Below, in pieces: positions 32,434 to 43,151 of a DNA stretch of 64,000 bases. Both the position numbers and the translations under genes were made by a program. Numbering within the stretch: position 1 is the stretch's first letter; the number at the start of each line of letters is the position of its first letter. Source of the stretch: Adiantum capillus-veneris (Eukaryota; Streptophyta; Polypodiopsida; Polypodiales; Pteridaceae); assembly GCA_014529385.2 (NCBI GenBank), contig CM043963.1, forward strand, positions 71,502,412 through 71,566,411. The letters are read 5' to 3'. The notes under the pieces are model-generated. The model was not told the origin of the DNA. It did not search any database and saw only the letters and a list, made by a program, of their open reading frames with translations.

Positions 32434-35400
32434 ATGAGTAGTGACGAGGATGTGGGACCGTCCAACCGAAACACCTATCTCTCAACGAGGGTCTTATGTC
32501 CTTGTAATCAATGCAAGCATGCTGTGCGACGGACAAGACGTGTTTCTTTGCAGCACGTTCGCGAATTTGGCGAGTTCGATCCATCTATTATAGATCGAGT
32601 TGTTGCCAATTATAACTCGTCGGACTCTGACGCTGGCCAACAAGCAGCAATCTTGCAACCCAATAGACGTGTTCGCAGGCGCTTTGGTCAAGCAGCATAT
32701 GTGAGGCCACAAGATGTAGCCTCTGACAGCTCGGGGGATGATCATGCAGAGCACATTCCCAACGAGGCAATGTTTGAGCCCGAGATTGATGAAATGATCG
32801 AGATGATCATGGATTCAGAAAGGCTTATCTATGATGATATGAAAAGTGAAGCCGATACGCCATTGTATAATGGAGCACGTATGTCTAGATTGAAAGCACT
32901 CCTGGTTCTTCTCAACATGCAAGCAAAGTTTGGATGGAGTGACACTAGCGTCACAGCGCTTTTCAGGTGATCTATTACAATTAGCTTACTTTAATAAAAC
33001 TCTAAATGTATAATGATGTGATAGATTTTTACATGACTGTATCGTATTTTTATGTTGTGTAGATTGCTTAAAGAGCACATACTACCAGCTGACAATGTGA
33101 TGCCAGATTCCCGAGATGAAGCAAGAAAGATTTTGCGAAACTTGGGGATGGATTACAATTCTATCCACGCTTGTCCTAATGACTGCATTCTTTTCAGAGG
33201 GGAATACATAGACATGGAGAAGTGTCCGAAATGTGATTCCGAAAGATATCGAGTAGATCTCCACGGGACAAAAATTCCACAAAAGGTTTCGCGACATTTT
33301 CCTCTGCTTCCTCGCATCAAGCATTTCTTCGAATGTAAGTCCATGGCCGCCCTAGCATCATGGCATGAGGAGAATAAATCTTCGGATGGTGTGCTGCGAA
33401 TTCCTGCAGATTGCGCAGCCTGGAAACATATAGATGGAACATGGTCGGATTTTGCCAGGGAAGCTTGAAATTTGCGCTTAGGCTTGGCTATGGATGACGT
33501 AAATCCATTTGGTCAAAAATCAACATCTTACAGTGTATGGCCCGTTGTCATCGTCAACTACAACATTCCCCCGTGGTTGACTACGAAGAAGGGGCACCTA
33601 TGGCTAAGCTTGATTGTGCCAGGGCGATATAAAGTGGGGAATATGGATGTGTATCTTCGTCCACTATTGGAAGAGCTACAACAATTGTGGATTGGCATAG
33701 AGGTGGTGGATATGAGCCGACAAACAGAACGACGGAATGCTTTGATCAGAGGCATTCTAATGTGGACCATGCATGACTATCCCGGGCTAACAGAATGCTC
33801 AGGTGATCTATTGACACTCCTCACTCAGACACTGTAAATCTTGTTTTTTCCCATAGTTGATCTATTATCATGTGTATACATGCAGGGCTTCAAACAAGCG
33901 GATACAGAGCATGTGTCACATGTGGACCTAGACTGAATGCACGTAGGGCACCCTCACTGAAGAAGCAAATCTACGAAGGTCATCAAGCGTATCTTCCAGA
34001 GAATCATGTGTTACGCGACGGCTTTTTGGGAAGAGAGCCACCAAGGATGTCTGCACAAGCATGGTTAGAGCAGAAGGAGATGTGCGATGACGGATTGCCT
34101 CCAGGGATGAAGAGACTATCTCTATGGTACGAGTTACCATACTGGCCCCGACTCATGATCAATCACTTGCTCGATCCAATGCACATATTCAAGAATGTGG
34201 GTAATCTACTATGGGACCATCTGACCGGCAAGAAAGATACTTTGGGAGCCAGAGTTGACCTTAGAAATGTGGATCGTATGGAGCAATATTGGCCGCAAAC
34301 AGCATCTGATGGATCGATAAAACTCCCTAAAGCACCATGGATTTTCACAGGAGCCCAAGAACGCAAAGTAAAAGAGACCATTCGATCTTTGCGGACCCCC
34401 ACTGGCGTAATGCACTCGCTCCAAACGTGTTTTACTAAAGAAGGAAAGCTTACCGGTTTGAAGTCACACGATTGGCATAAAATGTGTCAGGTACGTTCAT
34501 AGTGGACTTTAATATCATTGCATAAAATGTGGACTTTAATATCATTGCTGCACATACTTTACAGTTTATTTTACCGGTTGCCATTGAGGGATGTTTGTCT
34601 CTCGACATCCGTAACACAATCTACAAACTTGCAAAGCTGGTGCAATGGATCTCACAAAAGGAGATCAACGTAGACTCCATAGCATTCTCCAAACTAAATG
34701 CTGCGGAGCTTGTGTGCATGTTTGAGAAACATTTTCCTACTACCATGCTAACCATTCAGGTGCATCTTCTTGTTCACATAGTTGATGAGGTGGAAATAGC
34801 TGGCACAGTTCATTCCAGATGGATGTTCTTCTTAGAATGTTTCATGAAAACGCTTAAGGGATATGTGCGTCAAAAGGCACGTCCGGAGGGTAGCATGGTA
34901 GAAGGTTGGTTGGTATCAGAGTCCCTAGTGTACATTGGAGAGTGGCTAGACGGATTTGATAAGATGATGAGCGCATATCTGGGATTGTCATGTGCAATCT
35001 CGGTGTTGAGAAGAAGGTGACGGAAGATCTAGAGGCTAAAATCAACCGATTTTGCATGCTTCACAATCCAGTGATGCAAAAGTGGATTTCACAATATGAG
35101 GATGCAAAGCAAGAGCGACAAAGGGCACGAATCGAGTGGAGACGGGGAAGACGACCACCGATGCACTATCCAGCGGTTCTGGAGAGCCTACCAACCTTCA
35201 TGAGCTTAAGACGGTTGCACAACCAATTGAAAAGCGCACAACAATGTGGTGACGAAGTGACTGAGGAAGAGTGGGAGTACTCTCGGGGTTGCGCAACCAA
35301 GGTAAGTTTGCAATGTACGACTAGCAAGTGACTTTATTTATAAACGTTTGAACGGCCACTCATAATCTTTGTTCGTTGTAGTATAAGTCATACACAGCAG

Positions 35401-37240
35401 CATGGTGTAAAGGTCGATATTTTAGGGTGGAACGAATCGACAAAAAGCGTTTTACTCAAGATTGTGGAATCATGGCAAAATTTGAACAGTCTAGTCGACG
35501 ACGTTCCTCTGATGCAGATCCTGTGGTGGCGGAACTCACTTACTTCGGCACGCTGCAAGAGATTTTGAGGATCGATTACAGAGGATTTTTTGTCGACTTG
35601 TTCGATGTGCAATGGTTCAAGATAATCATGGAGGGTCGCAACGCTACTGTGCGTAGAGGAGTGTCTGGTTTTCTTGAGGTGGATTCTACTAAGAAATGGA
35701 CTGACCTAAGAGACACTTTCGTACTACCCGAGCATTGTGAACAAGTAAGTATGTAAATAGTTAACATCCCCCTTTTACAAGTTATGTGCTTGAAAGCTCT
35801 CATGTAAGTTATGTGGCTCTGGCAGGTAATATTTCATCCTACAAAGTCTACATCAAACTGGTGGTACGTCATAGAGGTACCCCCTCGTAGTGCAAGGACG
35901 TATGAAGGCTACCATGTGCCAATCACAACGGCATCAATGGAGGAGATCAGAGAAGATGCTCAATCAGAAGCCGTTGCGGTGGTACCAGACGAGCATCAAG
36001 ATGCTACTACTCTATATGGGGTGCATGCAGAGGAGCTACAAAATGAAACAGAGGATATGTGTTTAAACGGAGAGCGACGCTCTAGTGGTGGACACCGACA
36101 CTCGTCTAGACACCGACGCTCTAGTGGTGGCGGTGGCGGTTGTTGTGGGGATTCCGCCACCGATGCCTCCACACCGCCTCGTGTTCGACGAGGCTCTTTA
36201 CCCTCCCCTTCTTTGCCCGCCCCCACACCAGCCACAACATCGCCATCTACGCCAGGTTTTGCACGGTTGATTGTTCCTAGAAGCTACACACCTCTACCTA
36301 CTCCGCCAGGAGCCACCCCACTCGACACTCCTCGCTTCGGGGCCCAGACGCCGATGGAGACACATGACGTCCATACCCCCATCGACACGCCGCTAGAGAC
36401 CCCTGCCGGGACACCCAGGTTCACGCGTCACCGGCTAGAGGGCTTGTCTTACTCCGTCGACTTCAGCGGCGGCATCATCATGGATGATGACGGCAAGAAG
36501 GTGATCTCGCGCATGCGTGGTCTTTGCTCTCAGCTGTTTAGACACTACATACTAAACAAATGGAGGGAAGTACCAAGTGATTTAAAAAACAGAGTCATTA
36601 GCATACTTCATGATGAGTTTCCCGTTCCAACACGGGATCAACGCTTCAATGAAGACCTGATGAAGATTCGAATGCGCGACTACTGCAAACACAAGCGTTC
36701 CGAAGTGCAAAAAGCAATCAAGAATGGGTGGAACAGGCCAGATTGGCTGGCCAAAGAAGATTGGAAGAATGCGAAGAAAGCAGCGCGCGAGAATCCCGAC
36801 AAGTGGAAGCAACAAAAGGATGCATCCAGAGCGCGAGTAGAGGCAGGGAGCTCGCACCACTTGGGGAGCGGTGGATGGGCATCATTTGAGGCCGATTTTG
36901 TAAGTGTTTTTGCATTGCTCTTTTTGTTCGATAGTTTAGGGTTTATGAGTTTTTTAATTCTAACATAATGAAATCTTTGTATGTTTTGACAGTGGTCGAT
37001 GACAGGACGTGATCCCACACCGTACGAGCGCGAGTACGCAGACAGGAAGGGCTTAAACGCCCTGATGGACATTCTCAGTTCTCGCGGCGGCATGGTTAGT
37101 ATTAGGGTTTACTCTTTTCTATTTTTTGTATTGTTTTATAAATGTCGTTATATGTTTATACTTACTGAAAGCTGTCTTATTGTCTTTTTTTGCAGAATCC
37201 GACAGATACGCTGCTTGGACGCGATGAGACGTCTGACTAG
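32434..37240 (+). pseudogene. CACTA transposase (TNP2 type) with PF03004-like C-terminus
   Basis: Cuts and joins the element ends. Exons are inferred from GT..AG sites that restore the frame: 32434-32966, 33063-33802, 33896-34490, 34565-35301, 35382-35744, 35826-36899, 36993-37094, 37196-37240. Exon 1 has CPCNQCKHAVRR (transposase-associated zinc motif). Exons 2-3 hold the catalytic TNP2 core (RLGLAMDDVNPFG, SVWPVVIVNYNIPPWL, GILMWTMHDYPGL, YRACVTCG, LLDPMHIFKNV, GLKSHDWHKM). Exon 4 is DUF4218 (LPVAIEGCLS, HSRWMFF..FMKTLKGYVR..RPEGS). Exons 5-6 match DUF4216 (YFGTLQEILRIDYRGF). A proline/threonine-rich linker leads to a Ptta/En-Spm-like C-terminus (FRHYILNKWREVPSDLKNRV). Defects: TGA at 33466-33468, probably a CGA-to-TGA change, and a one-base shift at about 34955-34970. 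Otherwise it is well preserved. Confidence 0.9.
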
Positions 37241-37599
37241 ACGACGTCAGTTTAGCCGTAGCTAGATAGCATTAGTTTAGGGTTTCTCATAGCTTATGTA
37301 TCATGAGACGGATTTTATACGTCTTTTTGAACCATGTATATTATTACATTTGTCACCGCAGTTCCTTTTGCCAATCAATTCTTTATGCCTATGATGTTGT
37401 ACAATTGTCATTATTACATTTGCCAATCAATTCATTTTGCCTATGATGTGTACAATTGTCAATTTTGCAAACAATGCGTCTTGTGGGTGACTATTTTGGG
37501 TCTATTATCTACCCTTGCACTTTTTTTAAAAAGTGAATCAAGTACATTATGGTTGATGGGTGGCAGGGCATTCAATGCCCTGCCACCAAAAAAAAATTC
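37241..37599 (+). other. CACTA 3' untranslated region
   Basis: AT-rich sequence after the transposase stop, with imperfect repeats of TTACATTTGxCAATCAATTC / TTTTGCCTATGATG. The ORF at 37334 shows no domain. Confidence 0.6.
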
Positions 37600-37838
37600 T
37601 CTCGGGCGTCGCTATAACCATCCCTATTTATGGCTCTATAGCGTCGCTATGAGCGTCGCTATAGTCTTCTGTGTAAACGTCGCTATGACCGTCGCTATGA
37701 GCATCGCTATATAGAGATGCTCATAGCGACGGCTATAGCGAGGCATATAGCGACGCTCTTAGCGACGGTTTTAGCGACGCCGGGGGTTATAAAAACCCAG
37801 TGTATTTCCGTCGCTAACAGCGTCACAAGAGCACACAA
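37600..37838. repeat. CACTA right subterminal repeats
   Basis: About a dozen CGTCGCTAT / ATAGCGACG motifs in both orientations within 240 bp, more than at the left end. Confidence 0.9.
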
Positions 37839-37850
37839 CCTCTTGTAGTG
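37839..37850 (+). repeat. CACTA right terminal inverted repeat
   Basis: CCTCTTGTAGTG, followed by target duplication TGC. Confidence 0.95.
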
Positions 37851-37959
37851 TGCCCATATCCAGGATGTACTTTTTTCATGAACTTGAGTTGTAATATGAT
37901 TGTACTTGTTTACGTTCCACTCCTGCTCTCGAGGGCAGGCCTCATGATTTTATCACTTG

Positions 37960-39800
37960 TTATAAATCCATTAAAAAACGAAACCCAACCAAGGGCGGCT
38001 CCCACCAAGAATCCTTCGGATGACAACCCTCTTCCATTTGAATGCCCTCCTCCTAATTTCCTTGCTGAGAGTCACTTTGAGAGCATGGCTGCCTCTGCAC
38101 CTGCACGTGGCCTCACACTGAATGCATTTTTGGCACTTGGCTTCTTTCCTTGCATGCCTTTAACCTTCCTGGTCCATAGTAGTCTCCATTTGAGCCGTTG
38201 CGTTAGTCAACAGGCTATGTACTATGCATAAGAAGCATAGAGAGACTCCCTGAGGTGGGTGTAGAGCGGTGGCAAGAAGGTGAGCATTGGGTCGCCATCA
38301 TCGTTCATCAAGATGGTTGAATTTGAGCTTCAAAGAGTGCTAATCCTGAGAGCAAACTGGCCCTAATGAACTCCTCTTTTGAAACTTGCACTCAAATACA
38401 CTTTAATACTTGCTATCTGGCATTTAGATGCATTGGCTGAGGAAAATTTGCCATCCATCATCTTTGCCCAACCCTCTAGTTGACCATTCATGCTCAATGA
38501 TGGCAAAAACTAGGTAACAAAATCTGGTAGCAACACAAGACCCAATATCAGCTATATCAAAGCCAAAACCATGTACAAGAGATATATACAAACCTCCATA
38601 TCACATTCCATCATGGAGGCCGGCTTGGATCAAAGGGAAAGCTCCCAGCTTCCCAACTTGAAGACTGGGTTCCATCTGGATCCCAAACAAATTGAGCATT
38701 CTCTTCAGGCTTGCACCTTGAAGATGAAGTATGGAACCAAAATACAAGGGCACAGACAAGGTGTGCATGCTGTCCGTTTGACCCTTAGAACCGGTCCGTG
38801 GGCCCACATAAGCCAAACCGCACTCCACAACTTGGGAAACTCTTGTCACACCATCATGATCAGGACCGGTACTTTCAAAAGGTACTGAAAAGCATGCATC
38901 CCCACAAAGAGACATACAAATCCCTTAAGGATATCAAAGGCATCCGCATAAGCCAATAGCTCCCTTGGAACATCTGTGACCAACTGAAGAGGAACTCCCT
39001 CATCAAGCAAACAATATAGATCCTCACAAGTAACTTCTTCAAGCATACTAGTATCAAAGGGAGAAGAAGGAGGTACATAATCACCCTCTTCTAATAAGAG
39101 ACTATAAAAAAAACCAATATCATCACCTTCAAAAGCAAAATCACTTTGAGGGTGCATATCTTGCTCGAGAGAGACCTCCTCTCATTGACCTCCTCTGCCT
39201 CCCAAGTGCCTAAAGTAGTATCCGATTCAATACTAGTTGCTGCATCTCTTGCTTCTGTAACTCCTGAACATGAGACATGCTTCTCATAGCCTCAATCCTC
39301 TAAAGAGCCTTGTCGACATAAACCTGCTCGAAGGGATCCATCAAAACATCCGGTTCATCAAAACCCCATTCCTCATCCAAAGACTCACCCGCTTTATCAT
39401 CCAGCATATCCAAAGCCTCTAATCTGGCAAAAGGACCAACCAAGCCCTCATTTGCAGACTCATGTGCAGACTCTTCTTCCTCTTCAACAGAGAGTGTATC
39501 TGCTACAGCCGCAAGCTCTATTACCACTTGCTCCTCGTCAGTAAATAATTTCCTCACCACTTGCTATGGTAGAGCTTCTACCGCCTGGGAAGCCAATCTC
39601 TCCTCCTTTGATTGCACTGGCTGAACCACCACATCATCAGCTAAGCAAGACAAGAATTCATCCCATACCTTTTCAGACTCCAAGTTGGCATCACCATTAC
39701 ACGTAGAGGGAAAATGTTCTTGCCCTTGACACATGATGACCCCCATTCCAAGGCTGCATCTCTATCTGCGTTTGCTCGTCCTTGACACATGATGACCTAC
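37960..39800 (-). pseudogene. Element D', diverged second copy of the D internal region
   Basis: Aligns in order to 23200-25010. Minus-strand frames 39746-39564, 39560-39300, 39157-38846 and 38915-38601 carry the same blocks as element D (VWDEFLSCLADDVVVQPVQS, EWGFDEPDVLMDPFEQVYVD, FDTSMLEEVTCEDLYCLLDE, LKRMLNLFGIQMEPSLQVGK). It has more stops than D. The right end meets the Bb LTR at about 39803 and the left meets the CACTA flank. Confidence 0.6.
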
Positions 39801-39802
39801 CT

Positions 39803-40397
39803 GAAACCAAAATTTTCACGACCACGAGAATATTCCTTTTTGCTGGAATAGTATGACCAGAAGGCGGTCGAAAAGTGGTCAGAAAATGATTCGATCGATT
39901 GTTCGGTAGTCAATGGCCAGTGACCAAATTCAATGGCCGGTGGACGATTTCAAATCGGACTTGTCTTCTCAAGGGCGGCCACACATGGGTGCATGAGATA
40001 ATTCAACTCGGACTTGTCTACACAAGGGCGTCTACAGACGACTGCCTCTCATGAGAGAGGGCAACCTTTTGTCCTATAAAATGAGGCCTTTTCTACACAC
40101 AAAAATGAAATGTGAAGCATTGTGGTGCATTGTGAAGTTGATGTGAGGTGGTGAGAGTGAAGTAAGGTGGGATCTCCAGAAGGGTATATTCCCTTTGTAA
40201 CTTACTTCTTGTTTTGAAGTATTAAAGCCATTGAGTAGCTGCTTTCCCGTGGACATAGCCCACATTGGGTGAACCACGCATATCGTGTGCTCTCTCTCTC
40301 TCTCTCTCTACTCTATAATCTCTCATGTGTGAAAATCATCTCTCTCCATTAAGTAAACTACTTAATTATATACCTAGCTACGCCGTATTTTCTAACA
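39803..40397 (+). repeat. 5' LTR of Copia copy Bb, left end missing
   Basis: Ends CTAACA directly before a primer binding site, and contains a TATAAAAT box-like string at about 40075 and a (TC)n tract at 40291-40309. It matches the 3' LTR at 44541-45056 and, in its first 200 bp, the Ba LTR at 21080-21289. Confidence 0.82.
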
Positions 40398-40399
40398 AC

Positions 40400-40411
40400 T
40401 GGTATCAGAGC
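40400..40411 (+). other. Primer binding site of Bb
   Basis: TGGTATCAGAGC, the initiator-Met primer site usual for plant Copia elements, two bases after the LTR. Confidence 0.9.
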
Positions 40412-41415
40412 AAGGTTTGCTCGTAGCTAAAGTATCTCAAGGAAAGGATTCCTTGAATTGAGTGGGTGTAATGGTGGAGGAAGGGAAGCTCAAGATTGAG
40501 AAGTTCAACGGCAAGAACTATCAACATTGGAAGATGAAAATTGAAGACTATCTCTACTAGAAGGATCTCTATTTTCCACTAGGCGGTCTTGCAAAGAAGC
40601 CCACAACAATGGAAAATGAAGCATGGATTGTCCTTGATTGAAAGGCATTAGGAACAATCCACCTAAGATTGGCATCAATGGTGGCCTTCAATGTTTTTGG
40701 AGATGAAGACCACGGAGGACTTGATGAAGTCACTTGACGGCCTCTATGAGAAACCATCGGAATCCAATAAGGTATTTCTCATGAAGCGCTTGTTCAACCT
40801 AAAAATATAAGAGAATGGTTCAGTTGCAGAACACCTAGATGACTTTAACACCAACATAAGTCAACTTTGATTGGTGAAAATCAATTTTGATGAGATGAAG
40901 TGAGAGCTCTCTTATACTATCATCTCTATTGGATAGTCGGGACAGCCTTGTGATGGTTGTAAGTAACTCTATCTCTGGCACAAATACTCTTATGTTTGAT
41001 GATGTTGTGTGTGTTCTCATAAGCAAGGAAATGCAAAGGAGAAGCACAGGTGAATCATCAAGTACTGCACTAGGAAACAAGAGGAAGGCCTAAGCCGTTC
41101 AAAACCAAAAGGGTCCTAATCGCTCAATGCAGAGCAAGTCACGCACAAAGTCAGTTCTTGAACGTTGGAACTGCGGTAAGAAGGGCCACGTCAAGAAGGA
41201 TTGCTGGTCCAAGGAGAAGAATGAGTCGGAGTCTCACAAGCCAACATTGGAGGCCAATGTGGCAAGTAAAGTAGAGCAAGATGCTCTAATTCTCTCATTT
41301 GACAATGTGTCTAATTCTTGGATAGTAGATTTCGGGGCTTCATTCCATGCGACACTACACAAGCAACATTTCCAAAATTACACCACAGGTGATTTTGGGT
41401 ATGTATACTTGGGAG

Positions 41416-43151
41416 TGTTGGGTGTAGCTAGGGTGGATGCAGCCGCAGTAGGGCCATGGCGTGGTGAGGAAGAGCAGAGGAGGAGATTCGACACTGATGA
41501 AAAAAAATGCTTGTATTAACTTTGTAAAAAACAAAAACCTTACAACTATAAAGAGCTTCTAACCATGCAAACTCCACTTTTAACTGAGCGTGCTTGCATG
41601 CCATAAAGGGAGTTTCCCACAAGCTTGGAAACAACAATCCTCCCTCAAGCCCGAACTAGACAGACCACTCTTATGATACCTCGAGTTTTTGGTGTTCTCG
41701 TTAAGAGTTTTATGTTCTCTGACAACCAAGGGTTTTGGTGTATCCATAACCTGGTGCTATGAAAGTAAAACCCCCCTTGAACAGATATAGGGTGTAGGTT
41801 GAAAAATTAGCTACCAACAAATGGAGTTTTTGGTTCACTGCCAAACCTTGGGTTTAAGGTGTACCCAATAACCTCATGAGAAGTGCAACAAAAAAGGATT
41901 GAAAACAAATATTTCTGGGAGGTCTTACCACTCATATGTGGCATTGTCTATAACCCGTACAAAATTTTGATATGATAAACAACAGATAAAGTAAAGGAGG
42001 CTTTGATTGAAAAAGATAATTTTGTTGACAAAAGACAAAAAACTTCTATGACACTTGAGTGATAAAAGCAATTTGCACAGTCCAGTACCACATTATCGAA
42101 GCAAAACCGGTAAAAAATCTCCATATGATCAATGTACATCGAGCTAATCTTGATTATGTGAAGCTCATAAAACTCCATGGTTAAGTTATTCATATTCTGA
42201 ATCACTTGCCTCATTGTTGGGTGTATTCGAGTTAGTAATCTGACATATTTGGCATACATATCCAAGAGAAGAAAAAGAAAGCTTTGTGAACTCTGTGGTA
42301 ATGTAACGAGTCTTTGGCAAATAATAGTAGCATCAAGAGGATCTAAGTATTGCACAAATCCAAAAACCTCGTAGCTTCCCACTGCGGTAGTATCTCGGTG
42401 GATATATATTGCAAAATCGCCCAAAAATTCTCAAAAAAAATATCCTTAAACCTTCAAGTACGCTCCCTTTGGAGATGTTGCGCACTAAAACCACATTGTG
42501 TGCTCCAAATCAACCATACATGGAGGACTTCTATCTAGTATTGAGAAGCTAAACAAGGCTGCAATGTTATTATACCGACTAAGGCTTGGATGAGCAGCCA
42601 CTAGCATCATTTTGAAAACGCACGTGCAGGGGAAAATTCACCTTTTGGCTCTGCTTCAATCTCGTTGGTTACTGTGGAAGCATTTTAGAATGCTACAGAG
42701 TCACCTGACGAGTTTGCATGTGCCACAAGCGGCGATGTTTTTCCAATTTCTCACTGCCTTGCTCTCCCGAGCTTGCTCTCTGTTTCAAGAGGTGTCGCCT
42801 CTTCACCACGTGGGTTTTCGTTGCCGACGGGAGCTACCACCTCTGCTGTTGACAGCATTTTAGAACGCCGACCTACAACACCTTGGGATGCCAACCTCCT
42901 TTCTCAACCCAGTTGGGCTCTAATACCAGTGCTGGGTGCAACTAGGGTGGATGCAGCTGCAGTAGGGCCATGGCGTGGTGAGGAAGAGCAGAGGAGGAGA
43001 TTCCACACTAAGGAAAAAAACACTTGTATTAACTTTGTAAAGAAAAAAATCTTTACAACTATAAAGAGCTTTTAACCATGCAAACTCCACTTTTAATTGA
43101 GCCTGCTTGCATGCCATAAGGGGAGTTTCCCAGGGGCTTGGAAACCCAACA
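41416..43151 (-). mobile_element. Miniature LTR retroelement inside Bb, 1.74 kb
   Basis: LTRs of about 221 bp (41416-41636 and 42930-43151) flank a short interior. A minus-strand PBS (TGGTATTAGAGC, 42917-42928) lies by the right LTR and a purine tract (GAGGGAGGAT on the minus strand, about 41637-41646) by the left. Flanks are GGGAG (41411-41415) and TGGAG (43152-43156), a near-exact 5-bp duplication. The uninterrupted Ba sequence shows the pre-insertion site (TACTTAGGAGATGATG). It lacks gag-pol, so it is TRIM-like and non-autonomous. Confidence 0.85.
41948..42424 (-). CDS. ORF inside the miniature LTR element, 158 aa, unrecognised
   Basis: A single open minus-strand frame (MGDFAIYIHRDTTAVGSYEV, LDPLDATIICQRLVTLPQSS, IHPTMRQVIQNMNNLTMEFY). 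TRIM elements usually have no ORF of this size, so it may be captured sequence or chance. It shows no gag, protease or polymerase motif. Confidence 0.3.
   Translation of the reverse strand: MGDFAIYIHRDTTAVGSYEVFGFVQYLDPLDATIICQRLVTLPQSSQSFLFLLLDMYAKYVRLLTRIHPTMRQVIQNMNNLTMEFYELHIIKISSMYIDHMEIFYRFCFDNVVLDCANCFYHSSVIEVFCLLSTKLSFSIKASFTLSVVYHIKILYGL

Larger units (their letters stand above)
30206..37850 (+). mobile_element. Complete CACTA (En/Spm) DNA transposon, 7.6 kb
   Basis: Terminal inverted repeats CACTACAAGAGG at 30206-30217 and CCTCTTGTAGTG at 37839-37850 are exact over 12 bp. The 3-bp target duplication TGC flanks it (30203-30205, 37851-37853). Subterminal regions hold many copies of TAGCGACG/CGTCGCTA, the kind of array bound by CACTA transposase. 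The element encodes a TNP2-type transposase with a C-terminal extension and carries a captured host gene fragment at 31309-31662. It inserted into sequence next to D'. Confidence 0.95.

Noticed and set aside
38571-38888. Plus-strand ORF conserved at 23833-24042
   Set aside because: It is the antisense shadow of the D/D' protein blocks, which read better on the minus strand.
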